Part shown: positions 34,934 through 42,478 of the stretch, one piece after another
How positions within the stretch are numbered: the stretch's first letter is position 1
How the letters are laid out: every line of letters begins with the position of its first letter
From: JAFGOG01 sp034429215
Lineage (GTDB): Bacteria > Chloroflexota > Anaerolineae > JAAYZQ01
Length of the DNA: 64,000 nucleotides
Assembly: GCA_034429215.1 (NCBI GenBank)
Contig: DAOUGI010000089.1
Coordinates: forward strand, 1 to 64,000
Direction of reading: 5' to 3'
Position numbers and translations under genes: made by a program
Notes under the pieces: model-generated
Told to the model about the DNA's origin: nothing
Databases searched by the model: none
The model's input: the letters and a program-made list of their open reading frames with translations, nothing else

Positions 34934-35341
34934 TCACTCGGCCGGTTGTTCCAGGAGTGTGAGCCCTCTCTCCTCCAGTTCCTTGCTGATCTTCTCAATC
35001 GAGATGCCACCGGCGATCCTCGGCTCGCCATTGAAGGCGGTGATCGGCAGAGGCGCGTTCAGCCTGTCGATTGCTCGCTGCACCCCCGGAAACTCCTCCA
35101 TGCGGAGGGAAAAGACGTCTATGTATTCCACCTGCACGCCGTCACCGTAGTAGCGGGTGAGCCTTCGGCCCAGATCCGCTGTCTGCTCCTCCATAGTGGG
35201 AGTCGAGACTGCACTTTCCTCGCCGTCCGGCCCACAACTTGGGCCGCACTGCGGGCCTCAACCGCAACCCTGCATGGGTATGTCGGTTCCGAAAACCTGT
35301 ACCACCATTTTGACCTTGTCGTTGTCAACCACTACAGCCAT
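34934..35341 (-). CDS. Candidate selenoprotein, thioredoxin-fold (DUF1462-like) protein
   Basis: An ATG at 35341 opens a frame with an in-frame TGA at 35258-35260 (codon 28), continuing to a stop at 34934, 135 residues in all. The segment around it reads QGCG-U-GPQCGPSCG, where the TGA lies in a Cys-rich redox motif, and the flanks VVQVFGTDIP, QVEYIDVFS and LPITAFNGEPRIAGGIS form a continuous beta-alpha-beta thioredoxin-like fold resembling YuzD/DUF1462. A hairpin starts 11 bases after the TGA. Read conventionally, only the 86-residue part from 35194 is a gene, lacking its active site. A nonsense mutation of TGC is the alternative. It ends the arsenic operon. Confidence 0.6.
35228..35260 (-). 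promoter_or_regulatory. Candidate bacterial SECIS hairpin after in-frame UGA
   Basis: After the TGA (35258-35260) and 11 bases, CGGCCC (35241-35246) pairs with GGGCCG (35228-35233) around the loop AAGUUGU. The loop begins 18 bases after the UGA, within the spacing seen for bacterial SECIS elements, and contains G-U as those loops usually do. Confidence 0.5.
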
Positions 35342-35533
35342 CTCCTTCTTACCGTAATTCCATTTTCTCACGCTGTCCCGGCTGCAATGCAGAGCGCCCT
35401 TGGCTGATCTCTTTGCCGCCGGACCGAGCGGCGGATCTTCCCGGTGCGACTCCTGGACGGCTCAGTCCAAAGAGTCGGCGAGCCGCAGCACGCCGGTGAA
35501 CATCGTGGCGCATATCCGCGGCGCTTGAAAAAA

Positions 35534-36544
35534 CTAGCCTTCTTGGCCTGATTTCGCCTGCCCCTGTAGCTCCTGCGCCCCGCAAAGACCGGCAGTATTT
35601 GTGCCAAAGAGCTTCCACTCTAGCTTTCTTGCCAGATAGACAATCGTCAGCATCAGCGGCACCTCGATCAGCGGGCCGATCACCGTAGAAACGGCAACCA
35701 TCGGACGGGCCGCGAAGGCAGTGAGCGCAATAGCGATAGCCAGCTCGAAATTGCGGCCCGTGCAGTGAAAAGATGTGGTCGCCGAGTCGGCGTAGCAGAA
35801 ACCCACCTTGCGACTGACCATGAGGACGCCGAAAAAGAGCACAAAGAAAAAGAGCACCAGCGGCACCGCCATCCGCCAGATCAACTCAGGCTGTTGCAGG
35901 ATCACATCGCCCTTGAGCGCAAACATCACCACCAGCGTCAGCAACAGCGCGATGAGCTGCACATTCTCGAGCACCGGGAGTGCCTTCTTCTCGAACCAAA
36001 CCTGCCCCTTGTTGCGCAGCATCCACCGCCGTGAAAGGGCTCCGGTCAGCAGGGGTAGACCCAGGTACAACAACACGCTCTGCGCTACCAAACCGATATC
36101 GACAGAGACCCGCTGGCCCAGGATCAGCCAGATGAAGAAGGGGGTGGTCACAATTTGGATCAGCGAGTTCCAGGCCATCAGGACGATGCCCAGTGGGCCA
36201 TTGCCGCGCGCCAGGTCGGTCCAGACCAGCACCATGGCGATGCAGGGCGCGACCCCCAGCAGGACGAGGCCTGTCCACAAATCGGGATGGTTGCGCAGAA
36301 AAATCCAGCCAAAGAAATAGAGCAGGAAGGGATTGAAGGCATAGTTGAAGAAAATCACGATGGCGGCGGCCTTCCAGTCGCGGACGGCCTTGCTAACCTG
36401 TCCAAGCTCCAATTTGGTCATTGCAGGATAGATCATGACAAAAAGGCCGAGGGGAATACCCGGCTCCAAGGCTTTGCCTACCTGCGGCAAGTACTTGCCC
36501 AGAAGCAAACCAACCGCCATGGCCAGGATGATCCACACAGGCAA
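35534..36544 (-). CDS. ACR3 family arsenite efflux permease
   Basis: This is a ten-helix arsenite/H+ antiporter of the ACR3 family, at least 336 residues. The essential Cys lies in APCIAMVLVWTDLARGN, and GRNFELAIAIALTAF and STVIGPLIEVPLM are conserved pump segments. It expels As(III) produced by the reductase upstream. The start is unclear: the frame extends to 36607 with a typical N-terminal sequence (NQEQPHLGWVSKLLPVWIIL) but has no ATG, GTG or TTG there. An ACG codon at 36605-36607 sits seven bases after AAGGAGG. The span given uses the later TTG. Confidence 0.92.
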   Translation of the reverse strand: MPVWIILAMAVGLLLGKYLPQVGKALEPGIPLGLFVMIYPAMTKLELGQVSKAVRDWKAAAIVIFFNYAFNPFLLYFFGWIFLRNHPDLWTGLVLLGVAPCIAMVLVWTDLARGNGPLGIVLMAWNSLIQIVTTPFFIWLILGQRVSVDIGLVAQSVLLYLGLPLLTGALSRRWMLRNKGQVWFEKKALPVLENVQLIALLLTLVVMFALKGDVILQQPELIWRMAVPLVLFFFVLFFGVLMVSRKVGFCYADSATTSFHCTGRNFELAIAIALTAFAARPMVAVSTVIGPLIEVPLMLTIVYLARKLEWKLFGTNTAGLCGAQELQGQAKSGQEG

Positions 36545-36668
36545 CAGCTTGCTGACCCAACCCAGATGCGGCTGCTCTTGATTTGAGGGAACTGTTACGT
36601 TGCTCGTTTGTCACCTCCTTTTGCTCCAACAAGCATTTTGTGCTTTGGCCCTTGAGGCCTCAAGTGCC

Positions 36669-37088
36669 TCACTCTTCTTCCTGCCGGAGAAGGTCAGGCA
36701 CTTGCTCGGCGATCTCGTCTCGTACAGCACGAAAGACGGCCAGGATCTCATCCTCCGTGCCTGTCGCCTCGGCCGGGTCGAGAAAGCCCAGGTGAGCCCG
36801 CCTTCCCCCTCCAAGCCATGCAGGGCAGCCCTCCGCGGCGTTGTTACACACGGTGACCACCAGGTCGAACGGCACATCGCGGAACTCGATAGCGGGCTTG
36901 GGCCGGCCTTGATGGAGGATGCCGATCTCGGCCAGGGCGTGTAAGGCTGCGGGGTAGACGGCATCCGCTGGCTGCGTGCCGGCGCTGAACGCCTGCCACT
37001 CATTACCCATCCGAGCATTGACGATGGCCTCGGCCATCTGCGAGCGGGCCGAGTTGCCGGTGCAGAGAAACAGGACCTTACGTCTCAC
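36669..37088 (-). CDS. arsC: Arsenate reductase, low-molecular-weight phosphatase fold
   Basis: This 139-residue protein of the thioredoxin-coupled ArsC family has the P-loop VLFLCTGNSARSQMAEA near the N-terminus, with the catalytic Cys and Arg, plus VCNNAAEGCP, containing the additional cysteines used in the disulfide cascade, and a DPAEATG segment. It reduces arsenate to arsenite with electrons from thioredoxin, then handed to ACR3. The GTG at 37088 follows AAGGAAAGG; a GTG at 37121 is also possible. It sits between the triple-thioredoxin DsbD-like gene and ACR3. Confidence 0.92.
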   Translation of the reverse strand: MRRKVLFLCTGNSARSQMAEAIVNARMGNEWQAFSAGTQPADAVYPAALHALAEIGILHQGRPKPAIEFRDVPFDLVVTVCNNAAEGCPAWLGGGRRAHLGFLDPAEATGTEDEILAVFRAVRDEIAEQVPDLLRQEEE

Positions 37089-37121
37089 CGTTTTCGAACC
37101 TTTCCTTGGCAGTTGCAACAC

Positions 37122-39011
37122 TTACACCAAAGACACTACCAGCCAGCCGGCCAGCAGCAGGAACAACCCGGCCGTGGCCAGCTTGACCGCCGCCGCCCGG
37201 CGGTTGATGAACTGCCCCAATTGCTCCGATGTGGTGCCAAAGTAGGCCAGGCTAAAGACCACCACCAACGGCAGGACGAACAACAAATTATAGACCAGCA
37301 GGTAGAGCGCCGCCCGCGACTGAAGCTCGGGCACGCCCAGCACAAAGATAATAGTCGGGAGGTACACCTGGCCGGTGCAAGCCAGCTCGATGATCGAGAT
37401 GGCCGCGCCGGTGACAAAGGCAACCGGTACAAAGGCCCTCATCCCTGCCCCCTCGCGGATGACGCGGTTGATCCACCGGCGAAGGCGCAGGGGCAGTTTG
37501 AGCCGCATCTCCTCTGGCCTGCCGCGGCGGGCTTGCCACCAGTCGTACAGGCTGCCGGCGGCCAGGAAGAGGCACAGGACCACCGTCAGGCCGTACACCC
37601 AGCGGCTGATGGCGCTCAGGAAGGGCAGCGAGGCCAAGAACTTGAGCAGGCCCAAGCCGACCCCCAGGTAGGTGAGAAACACGCCCAGGGTAAAGGCCGC
37701 GCCCACCGCCAGCACCTCCCGCCGCCGGCGGCCGGTGAAGGCCAGGTAGGAGATGAAAAAGACGATAGTGGCAAAGGCGCAGGGGTTCAGCCCATCCACC
37801 AACCCGGCAGCCAGCACGGTGAGCACGCCGAAGGAGCGAAAACGCTCGACGATGCCGCCTGCGGCCTGGTTCTGGGCAGCATCCCACCCCTCCCAGGCAG
37901 GCTCGGCCCTGGTTGTGGCGTAGCGGGTGATGAGCGCCTCCAGGCTATTGACGGTCAGCTCCTGGTCCACCAGCGCTGCGTCGCCGGCAAACACCGCCGG
38001 GGCGATCAGGCGTTTCTCCTCCGGCACTCCGGCCCGCTCGCCCAGCCACTCACACAGCGCCGCCTCGGCCTTGACGTCGAACTCCTGAACAACGAGCTGT
38101 GGGTACCGCTTTTGCAGATAGTTCAGGTCGAGGCTCACCCGGTCGCACTCACGGCAGCCGGGCTGGTAAAAGTAAGCCAGGTGAATCGGCAGTGCAGCTT
38201 CGGCGGCGGTGGCAGCCGGCGCTAACGTAGGCAGGTCTGCCTGGGGCATGGCTACGCCGCCCTGGGCCAGGTAGCGGTCAATGAGAGCCTCCAACTGGGC
38301 TTGGATCTCGTCGTTACCCAGCAGAGCATGGTCGCCAATGAAAATCTCGGGCACGCTGCCGTACTCCAGCCCGTATTGCGCTTCCAGGGCGTACATCAGC
38401 GGCGCGTCCTGCTTTTCCAGGTCCCATTCGTGGACGACCACCTGCCCTTCCCAGTATTTCGCCAGGATGGGCGGCAGGATCTCCTCCCGCAGGGTGATGC
38501 AGTGATCGCAGTGGCTGTCGTAAAAGAGCCAGAAGTGGACCACCGGTCCCAAGGTGATTGTTGGCGTGGGGGGCAGGGCCGTCGAGGTTAGGCTAGGTCC
38601 CATCTGGGCGTCCAGGCCAGGAATGGCCGGATAGTCCACGCCCCCGGCGGCAAGGTGCCCCTCGATCAAGCCAGGCAGCATGTTTTGGATCTCGGAGCTG
38701 ACCAGCACCCGATCGCCGATGAACAGCATGGGCACCCCAGTATTGTCAATCGGGACGTGGAGTGCCTCCATGGCCGTCATCCACAGTTCGTACCCCACCC
38801 CGTCCGTAACCTCGATGGCCAGCACCTCAAGCTGATCGCCGTACTTATCTTGGAGCGGCGGCAGGGTTTCATTCAGCACAGCTTGGCAGTGCGGGCAAGT
38901 CTCGGAGTAGAACAGCACAGCCCGCACCACAGTTTCCTCGGCGTGGGCGGTTGGCAGCGCCAGGCTAAGAAGGAGCAGCGGCACCAGCAGCCATCTTGTT
39001 TTTTGCGTCAC
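37122..39011 (-). CDS. Triple thioredoxin-like module fused to CcdA/DsbD-type membrane domain
   Basis: This 629-residue exported/membrane protein has a signal peptide (WLLVPLLLLSLALPTAHA). Three thioredoxin-like modules follow, with CPHC (about residue 41), CDHC (about 168) and CREC (about 285), the last less typical. From about residue 395 there are six helices of the CcdA type with LNPCAFATIVFFISY and ELACTGQVYLP, the paired cysteines that carry electrons across the membrane. It probably moves reducing power from cytoplasmic thioredoxin outward. DsbD usually has one or two soluble domains, so three is unusual. It lies directly upstream of ArsC, which needs thiols, but topology would put its modules outside. 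Confidence 0.87.
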   Translation of the reverse strand: MTQKTRWLLVPLLLLSLALPTAHAEETVVRAVLFYSETCPHCQAVLNETLPPLQDKYGDQLEVLAIEVTDGVGYELWMTAMEALHVPIDNTGVPMLFIGDRVLVSSEIQNMLPGLIEGHLAAGGVDYPAIPGLDAQMGPSLTSTALPPTPTITLGPVVHFWLFYDSHCDHCITLREEILPPILAKYWEGQVVVHEWDLEKQDAPLMYALEAQYGLEYGSVPEIFIGDHALLGNDEIQAQLEALIDRYLAQGGVAMPQADLPTLAPAATAAEAALPIHLAYFYQPGCRECDRVSLDLNYLQKRYPQLVVQEFDVKAEAALCEWLGERAGVPEEKRLIAPAVFAGDAALVDQELTVNSLEALITRYATTRAEPAWEGWDAAQNQAAGGIVERFRSFGVLTVLAAGLVDGLNPCAFATIVFFISYLAFTGRRRREVLAVGAAFTLGVFLTYLGVGLGLLKFLASLPFLSAISRWVYGLTVVLCLFLAAGSLYDWWQARRGRPEEMRLKLPLRLRRWINRVIREGAGMRAFVPVAFVTGAAISIIELACTGQVYLPTIIFVLGVPELQSRAALYLLVYNLLFVLPLVVVFSLAYFGTTSEQLGQFINRRAAAVKLATAGLFLLLAGWLVVSLV

Positions 39012-39049
39012 GTCATTTCCTCCCTTGTCTCGCTATCTACTCGATGGTC

Positions 39050-39373
39050 TCAATCATTCGCTTCGATGGATAGCACAGACTTGGGAGGAGGAGGTGCGGG
39101 CGCCAAGCATGTGGACAGATCTCGGATGGCAGGCAGGAAAACTGTCAGGCTCAAGACCGGCGGGACCGGCACTTCCGAAGCGCCGGGCAGCCCGGTGCAA
39201 CAGAACAGGCTACAGGCAGACACTTGCGCTCCTGACGAGGCTTTCGCCTGGCAGCAGCGCTGGCAGCCTGATGCGGATTGTGCGGAAAGACAAAGGGTGC
39301 CGGCTATCAGGTGCAGGACCAGGCTGCACAGGACAACGACAACGCACAAGCTGACAAGAGAGCGCAGTCTCAT
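39050..39373 (-). CDS. Cys-rich exported small protein
   Basis: This 107-residue protein has an N-terminal hydrophobic segment (LVSLCVVVVLCSLVLHLIAG) that could be a signal or anchor, followed by a cysteine cluster (GCQRCCQAK, ACSLFCCTG) and a Pro-rich tail. No domain is recognised; DUF2946-like metal-resistance proteins have a similar look. It lies in the arsenic operon, 18 bases after the 57-residue gene. Whether it binds metal is unknown. Confidence 0.6.
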   Translation of the reverse strand: MRLRSLVSLCVVVVLCSLVLHLIAGTLCLSAQSASGCQRCCQAKASSGAQVSACSLFCCTGLPGASEVPVPPVLSLTVFLPAIRDLSTCLAPAPPPPKSVLSIEAND

Positions 39374-39391
39374 TGCCCGTTGGAGCTCGCC

Positions 39392-39565
39392 CTAGCTCTG
39401 CCCCGTCTCCATGTGACCGCGCAGCCCTTTGCGGCGCACGGCCTGGACCTGGGCCCAAACCACCTCTTTCAGGAAACGCAGGGCCGCTGCTTCGTCCCGG
39501 TCCATGAGGATGACCTGTAGCTCGGATTGTTCCTCTTCGTCCAGCACAACAGACACCTTGGGCAT
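39392..39565 (-). CDS. Small conserved-looking protein in arsenic operon
   Basis: This 57-residue protein (MPKVSVVLDEEEQSELQVIL, then MDRDEAAALRFLKEVVWAQV) is acidic at the N-terminus and helical, ending in basic residues. It has no cysteines and no known domain. ATG 39565 is used; only a weak AGAAAC precedes it. Spacing to its neighbours (36 and 18 bases) and coding character support a real gene. The role is unknown. Confidence 0.6.
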   Translation of the reverse strand: MPKVSVVLDEEEQSELQVILMDRDEAAALRFLKEVVWAQVQAVRRKGLRGHMETGQS

Positions 39566-39601
39566 ATTGTTTCTACCCTTTCCTCCCTACGCTGTCCATG
39601 G

Positions 39602-40279
39602 TCAGGCGATCCACAGAAAGTAGAGGCCCACGCCGATGATGACCACTCCGCTGATCCGTTCGACGACCGGCGACCAACGCCCGAATGCCTGCAATTGCTT
39701 GAGCACGCCGGCAAAGGTCCCGGCCAGCACAATAGGCACCCCCCGTCCCAGGGCATAGACAAACAGCAGCGCCGCGCCGTAGAATAGCGCTCCTTCCTGG
39801 CTCATCACGTAGGTCAGGATGGCGGCCAGCACCGGTGTGGCACACTGCGACGCAACCAGGCCGGAAACCAACCCCAGGGCCAACGCACCCAGCATACCCT
39901 TGAGGCCAATCCGTTCCCTGAGCCCTCCGAACCAGGATGGCACCGGCACGTGCAGCACACCCAACATGTGCAGGCCGATCAGGAAGCACACCACAGCCAC
40001 CACGTAATACCAGGCTCTGGACGTGCCGCCGATCAGCCCGCCAACCAGTGTTGCGATCACCCCCAGCAGCATGAAGGTAATGGCCAGCCCGACGGCAAAG
40101 GCCAACGACAGGGCAAATGACCGGCCGCGGGACAGGTTGTGGGAGCCGCCAACATAGCCGATCACCAGCGGGATCATGGCCACGTTGCAGGGACCGATGC
40201 TGGTCACGATCCCTCCCAGGAAGACGAGCAGGTACGCCAGCAGTGATCCGGCTTGCAGAACAGAGGGGTCCAGGGGCAC
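39602..40279 (-). CDS. CcdA-like cytochrome c biogenesis/thiol transfer membrane protein
   Basis: This 225-residue six-helix protein of the CcdA/DsbD-beta family has SIGPCNVAMIPLVIGYVG near the N-terminus and ASQCATPVLAAILTY mid-protein, the two helix cysteines. It transfers electrons from cytoplasmic thioredoxin to an exported thiol protein. A GTG at 40279 with AGGAGG is the start, two to three bases after the thioredoxin stop, so the two are coupled and probably partners. A second, larger protein of this class is at 37122. Confidence 0.92.
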   Translation of the reverse strand: MPLDPSVLQAGSLLAYLLVFLGGIVTSIGPCNVAMIPLVIGYVGGSHNLSRGRSFALSLAFAVGLAITFMLLGVIATLVGGLIGGTSRAWYYVVAVVCFLIGLHMLGVLHVPVPSWFGGLRERIGLKGMLGALALGLVSGLVASQCATPVLAAILTYVMSQEGALFYGAALLFVYALGRGVPIVLAGTFAGVLKQLQAFGRWSPVVERISGVVIIGVGLYFLWIA

Positions 40280-40280
40280 G

Positions 40281-40856
40281 CTATTGTCCTCCTGCCAGGG
40301 ATTGCAGGTAGGCGCGAAACAGATCGGGCTCCATCGCTCCCAGCACCACCTGTGACTTGCCCGAACTGTCATAAAAGATTTGAGTAGGGATGGCACGGAT
40401 GCCGGCGACTTGAAGCAGCTTGGTGTTGGCCTTGTCATAGACGTTGACGTCGACCAGCGCCACCGAACCCTCGAACTCGGGATAGACCTGGGCCACGACC
40501 TCCATCATCTTGATGCACTGCTGGCAGTTGTTGGAATGAAAAAAGGCCAGGGTGGGTTTCCCGGCAGCCAGTAACCGGCCGAGCTGCGCTTCCGGCGAAT
40601 CGCTCAGGGTCGCTGTGGTTGGGGTCGGACTGGCGCTCTGGACCGGCGCGGTCGTCGCCTGTTTCTGGCCAATCGCCGGCCAAGTGGCAGTGGCCAGGAT
40701 CTCGTTTCCCTGTTGATCGGGAGCGCCGTCTGTCTGCCCCTTGAGGATCATGACTGCACTGACCAGCAATAGCAGCAGCAGGATGATCGCCATTGCTGGC
40801 CACTGCTTCGTTTTTGGTTCCGGCTTGGTCGCACGGGAAGGACGTTTCTTGGACAA
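40281..40856 (-). CDS. Membrane-anchored thioredoxin-like protein
   Basis: This 191-residue protein has a basic N-terminus, one transmembrane anchor (WPAMAIILLLLLLVSAVMIL), a Thr/Pro-rich linker, then a thioredoxin domain with NNCQQCIKMM (CQQC) and the cis-Pro AIPTQIFYD. The domain would lie outside the membrane, receiving electrons from the CcdA-like protein next door. A TTG start at 40856 is chosen because CAGGAGCG precedes it; a longer open frame lies upstream. Confidence 0.88.
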   Translation of the reverse strand: MSKKRPSRATKPEPKTKQWPAMAIILLLLLLVSAVMILKGQTDGAPDQQGNEILATATWPAIGQKQATTAPVQSASPTPTTATLSDSPEAQLGRLLAAGKPTLAFFHSNNCQQCIKMMEVVAQVYPEFEGSVALVDVNVYDKANTKLLQVAGIRAIPTQIFYDSSGKSQVVLGAMEPDLFRAYLQSLAGGQ

Positions 40857-40954
40857 TGGACGCTCCTGTAATCGCTTCACTGTATCGTGCCGAGGATGGC
40901 TTTCACAGCCACCTGCATCTCCTGGTCGCCGCAATCGAAAGGACGCCTCATCGC

Positions 40955-41281
40955 TCAGGGCCCAAGCCGCCCGACTGGGCGGTCGAAATAGAGGCGAAAT
41001 CGCCCCCACTCCTGGATGTAGAATGTGAACTCTTGGGCAGTCGGTTTTAGACTGTCCCAAATGGTCCGCGCCACATAGATGACGCCGTGATGCCGGCCAA
41101 CATCGACGATCTCGACCGGCACAAAATCGGCCGGGTTGTCAGGCTTGCCCACCAGACCTGATGGGGCATCTCCTCCCATTCATCAGCCGACGATCACGGT
41201 GCGGATGGTGACGTTCATCACCCCACCGTGATCCTGCAGATACTTTTTCAGCCATTCTGATTGTGTTCGGGCCTGAATCAT
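40955..41281 (-). pseudogene. Broken or unrecognised ORF with two consecutive TGA codons
   Basis: An ATG at 41281 opens 32 codons (MIQARTQSEWLKKYL) ended by TGA TGA, immediately followed in the same frame by ATG and 73 more codons (PADFVPVEIVDVGRHHGVIY, EFTFYIQEWGRFRLYFDRPV). Both halves look like protein. Either two overlapping short genes or one gene broken by nonsense is possible. No family is recognised. The remaining parts of 40857-41336 show nothing. Confidence 0.35.
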
Positions 41282-41336
41282 GGGTGCATGACCTCAGCTT
41301 TTACCGATCACGGCGCCATCTCCACCATCGCGTCCG

Positions 41337-41588
41337 CTAGTCCTCGGCCATCGCTGCGTTCGCCACCCAGGTGGTCACCTCGGCCTTGGTTGGGATGCGC
41401 CCGGAGCTGACTACCTTGCCGTCGATCACCAGCCCCGGAGTACCCAAGATTTCATAAGACAGGATCTTTTTCATGTCGGTGACCTTGACAACGGTCGCCT
41501 CGACCCCCATCTCGGCGGCCACCTCCTTGGCCAGCTTTTCCAGACGCTGGCAGTTGGGGCACCCTGTGCCCAGGATTTTGATCTCCAT
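41337..41588 (-). CDS. Glutaredoxin-like small thiol protein, TM0996/MTH895 type
   Basis: This 83-residue thioredoxin-fold protein has the motif GTGCPNCQRLEKLAKEVA at residues 7-24 and a cis-Pro region LGTPGLVIDGKVV. It belongs to the redox-active disulfide protein 2 family (MTH895-like). It is the cytoplasmic type, with no signal. In arsenic operons such proteins are thought to serve thiol exchange or arsenic handling. It is read with three further thioredoxin-fold genes upstream in the same operon. Confidence 0.92.
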   Translation of the reverse strand: MEIKILGTGCPNCQRLEKLAKEVAAEMGVEATVVKVTDMKKILSYEILGTPGLVIDGKVVSSGRIPTKAEVTTWVANAAMAED

Positions 41589-41617
41589 GATGCAATACCT
41601 CTTTTCTTTTCAGGCTC

Positions 41618-41884
41618 TTATTCCAGCCCGGCCTCGCGCAGAGCGCCGACCATGCTCTCCTTGGTCGGCGCCAGGCCCACGAACTTGACCAGGTCACCGA
41701 CGACCAGACCCGGGGCGTTGGTGATGGCATACTCTTCCCATGCCGGATCGTCTGGGCCGGTGTGGAATACGATCTCGACCTGGTCACCGTATTCGGCCTC
41801 GATCTCCTTCAGCAGCCGCTTGACGGCCACCCCGCCGGAGCAGGGCGGAATCGACACAAACGCTTCAATCCTTATCTTAGACAT
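41618..41884 (-). CDS. Thioredoxin-fold protein with single Cys
   Basis: This 88-residue protein starts MSKIRIEAFVSIPPCSGGVA: the CxxC position is reduced to PPCSGG, with one Cys. The fold continues with EYGDQVEIVFHTGPDD and ITNAPGLVVGDLVKFVG. With one Cys it may act as a carrier or a metalloid-binding protein rather than a dithiol reductase. It overlaps the upstream gene by 13 bases. Two similar proteins precede it. Confidence 0.8.
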   Translation of the reverse strand: MSKIRIEAFVSIPPCSGGVAVKRLLKEIEAEYGDQVEIVFHTGPDDPAWEEYAITNAPGLVVGDLVKFVGLAPTKESMVGALREAGLE

Positions 41885-42141
41885 AGCCCACCTTCCCGCA
41901 GTGCGTTGTTGAGCGTCCCTTCGTCGGGGCACATGCCCTCGATGCGGATGGAACCGTTCACGACGGCCGCCGGCACGCAAAAGAGCTTGTATGCCTCGAA
42001 TTTGCCCATGGCTTCCTGTCCCTTGAGCACGGTGAGCTCCAGCTCGCCGGGGTACTTGGCCGCGACCCGCTGGGCCAGATCGATGATGGCGACGCAGCCC
42101 GGGCAGGGCGGGTCGCCGGAAAAGACCTCCAACTTGACCAT
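41872..42141 (-). CDS. Thioredoxin-fold protein, CPGC motif
   Basis: This 89-residue protein has SGDPPCPGCVAIIDLAQRVA and an additional pair of cysteines at KLFCVPAAVVNGS and GMCPDEG, so it has at least four cysteines and a fifth near the C-terminus. It is similar to its two neighbours, which suggests tandem gene duplication. Partners and role are inferred as thiol chemistry around arsenic. Confidence 0.85.
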   Translation of the reverse strand: MVKLEVFSGDPPCPGCVAIIDLAQRVAAKYPGELELTVLKGQEAMGKFEAYKLFCVPAAVVNGSIRIEGMCPDEGTLNNALREGGLCLR

Positions 42142-42143
42142 GG

Positions 42144-42407
42144 TTAGCCTCCTTGTTTCAGTTTTTCTTCAATGATGGGAATGAGCTTGGCCGCCGGCAC
42201 TACCTTGCCCAATCCGACAGCCTCTTCGCCGATCACGACCACTGGCGTGACCATCAGCCCAAAGGCCTGCGCCTCTGGCCCCAGGGCGTCGAGGTGGATG
42301 ACCTCCACCTGCCCCGGGAACTGCTCGGCGGCCTTTTTCGCCTCGCGCTCCGCCCGCTGGCAGTTGGCGCATGGCGGCGTGGTGCCGAATACCTTGATCT
42401 GCAGCAT
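42144..42407 (-). CDS. Thioredoxin-fold protein, CANC motif
   Basis: This 87-residue protein has FGTTPPCANCQRAEREAKK and VTPVVVIGEEAVGLG after the cis-Pro. It lies first among the four small thioredoxin-like genes, immediately after the DUF318 permease, two bases from the next gene. The shared PPC-x-x-C start with its neighbours supports duplication from one ancestor. Confidence 0.87.
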   Translation of the reverse strand: MLQIKVFGTTPPCANCQRAEREAKKAAEQFPGQVEVIHLDALGPEAQAFGLMVTPVVVIGEEAVGLGKVVPAAKLIPIIEEKLKQGG

Positions 42408-42478
42408 CTTCTACCCCCTCCTCTTCTTACGCACAGATTCAGTCGATAACCGGCGGGCGGTACCCGCCCGCCGGGCAA

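Noticed and set aside
37113..38225. 370-codon plus-strand frame opposite the triple-thioredoxin gene
   Set aside because: Gln/His/Gly-rich shadow of a gene with clear motifs on the minus strand.
41180..41185. Two adjacent TGA codons as selenocysteine sites
   Set aside because: Double UGA with no Cys context and no hairpin after it; far less convincing than the single UGA at 35258.
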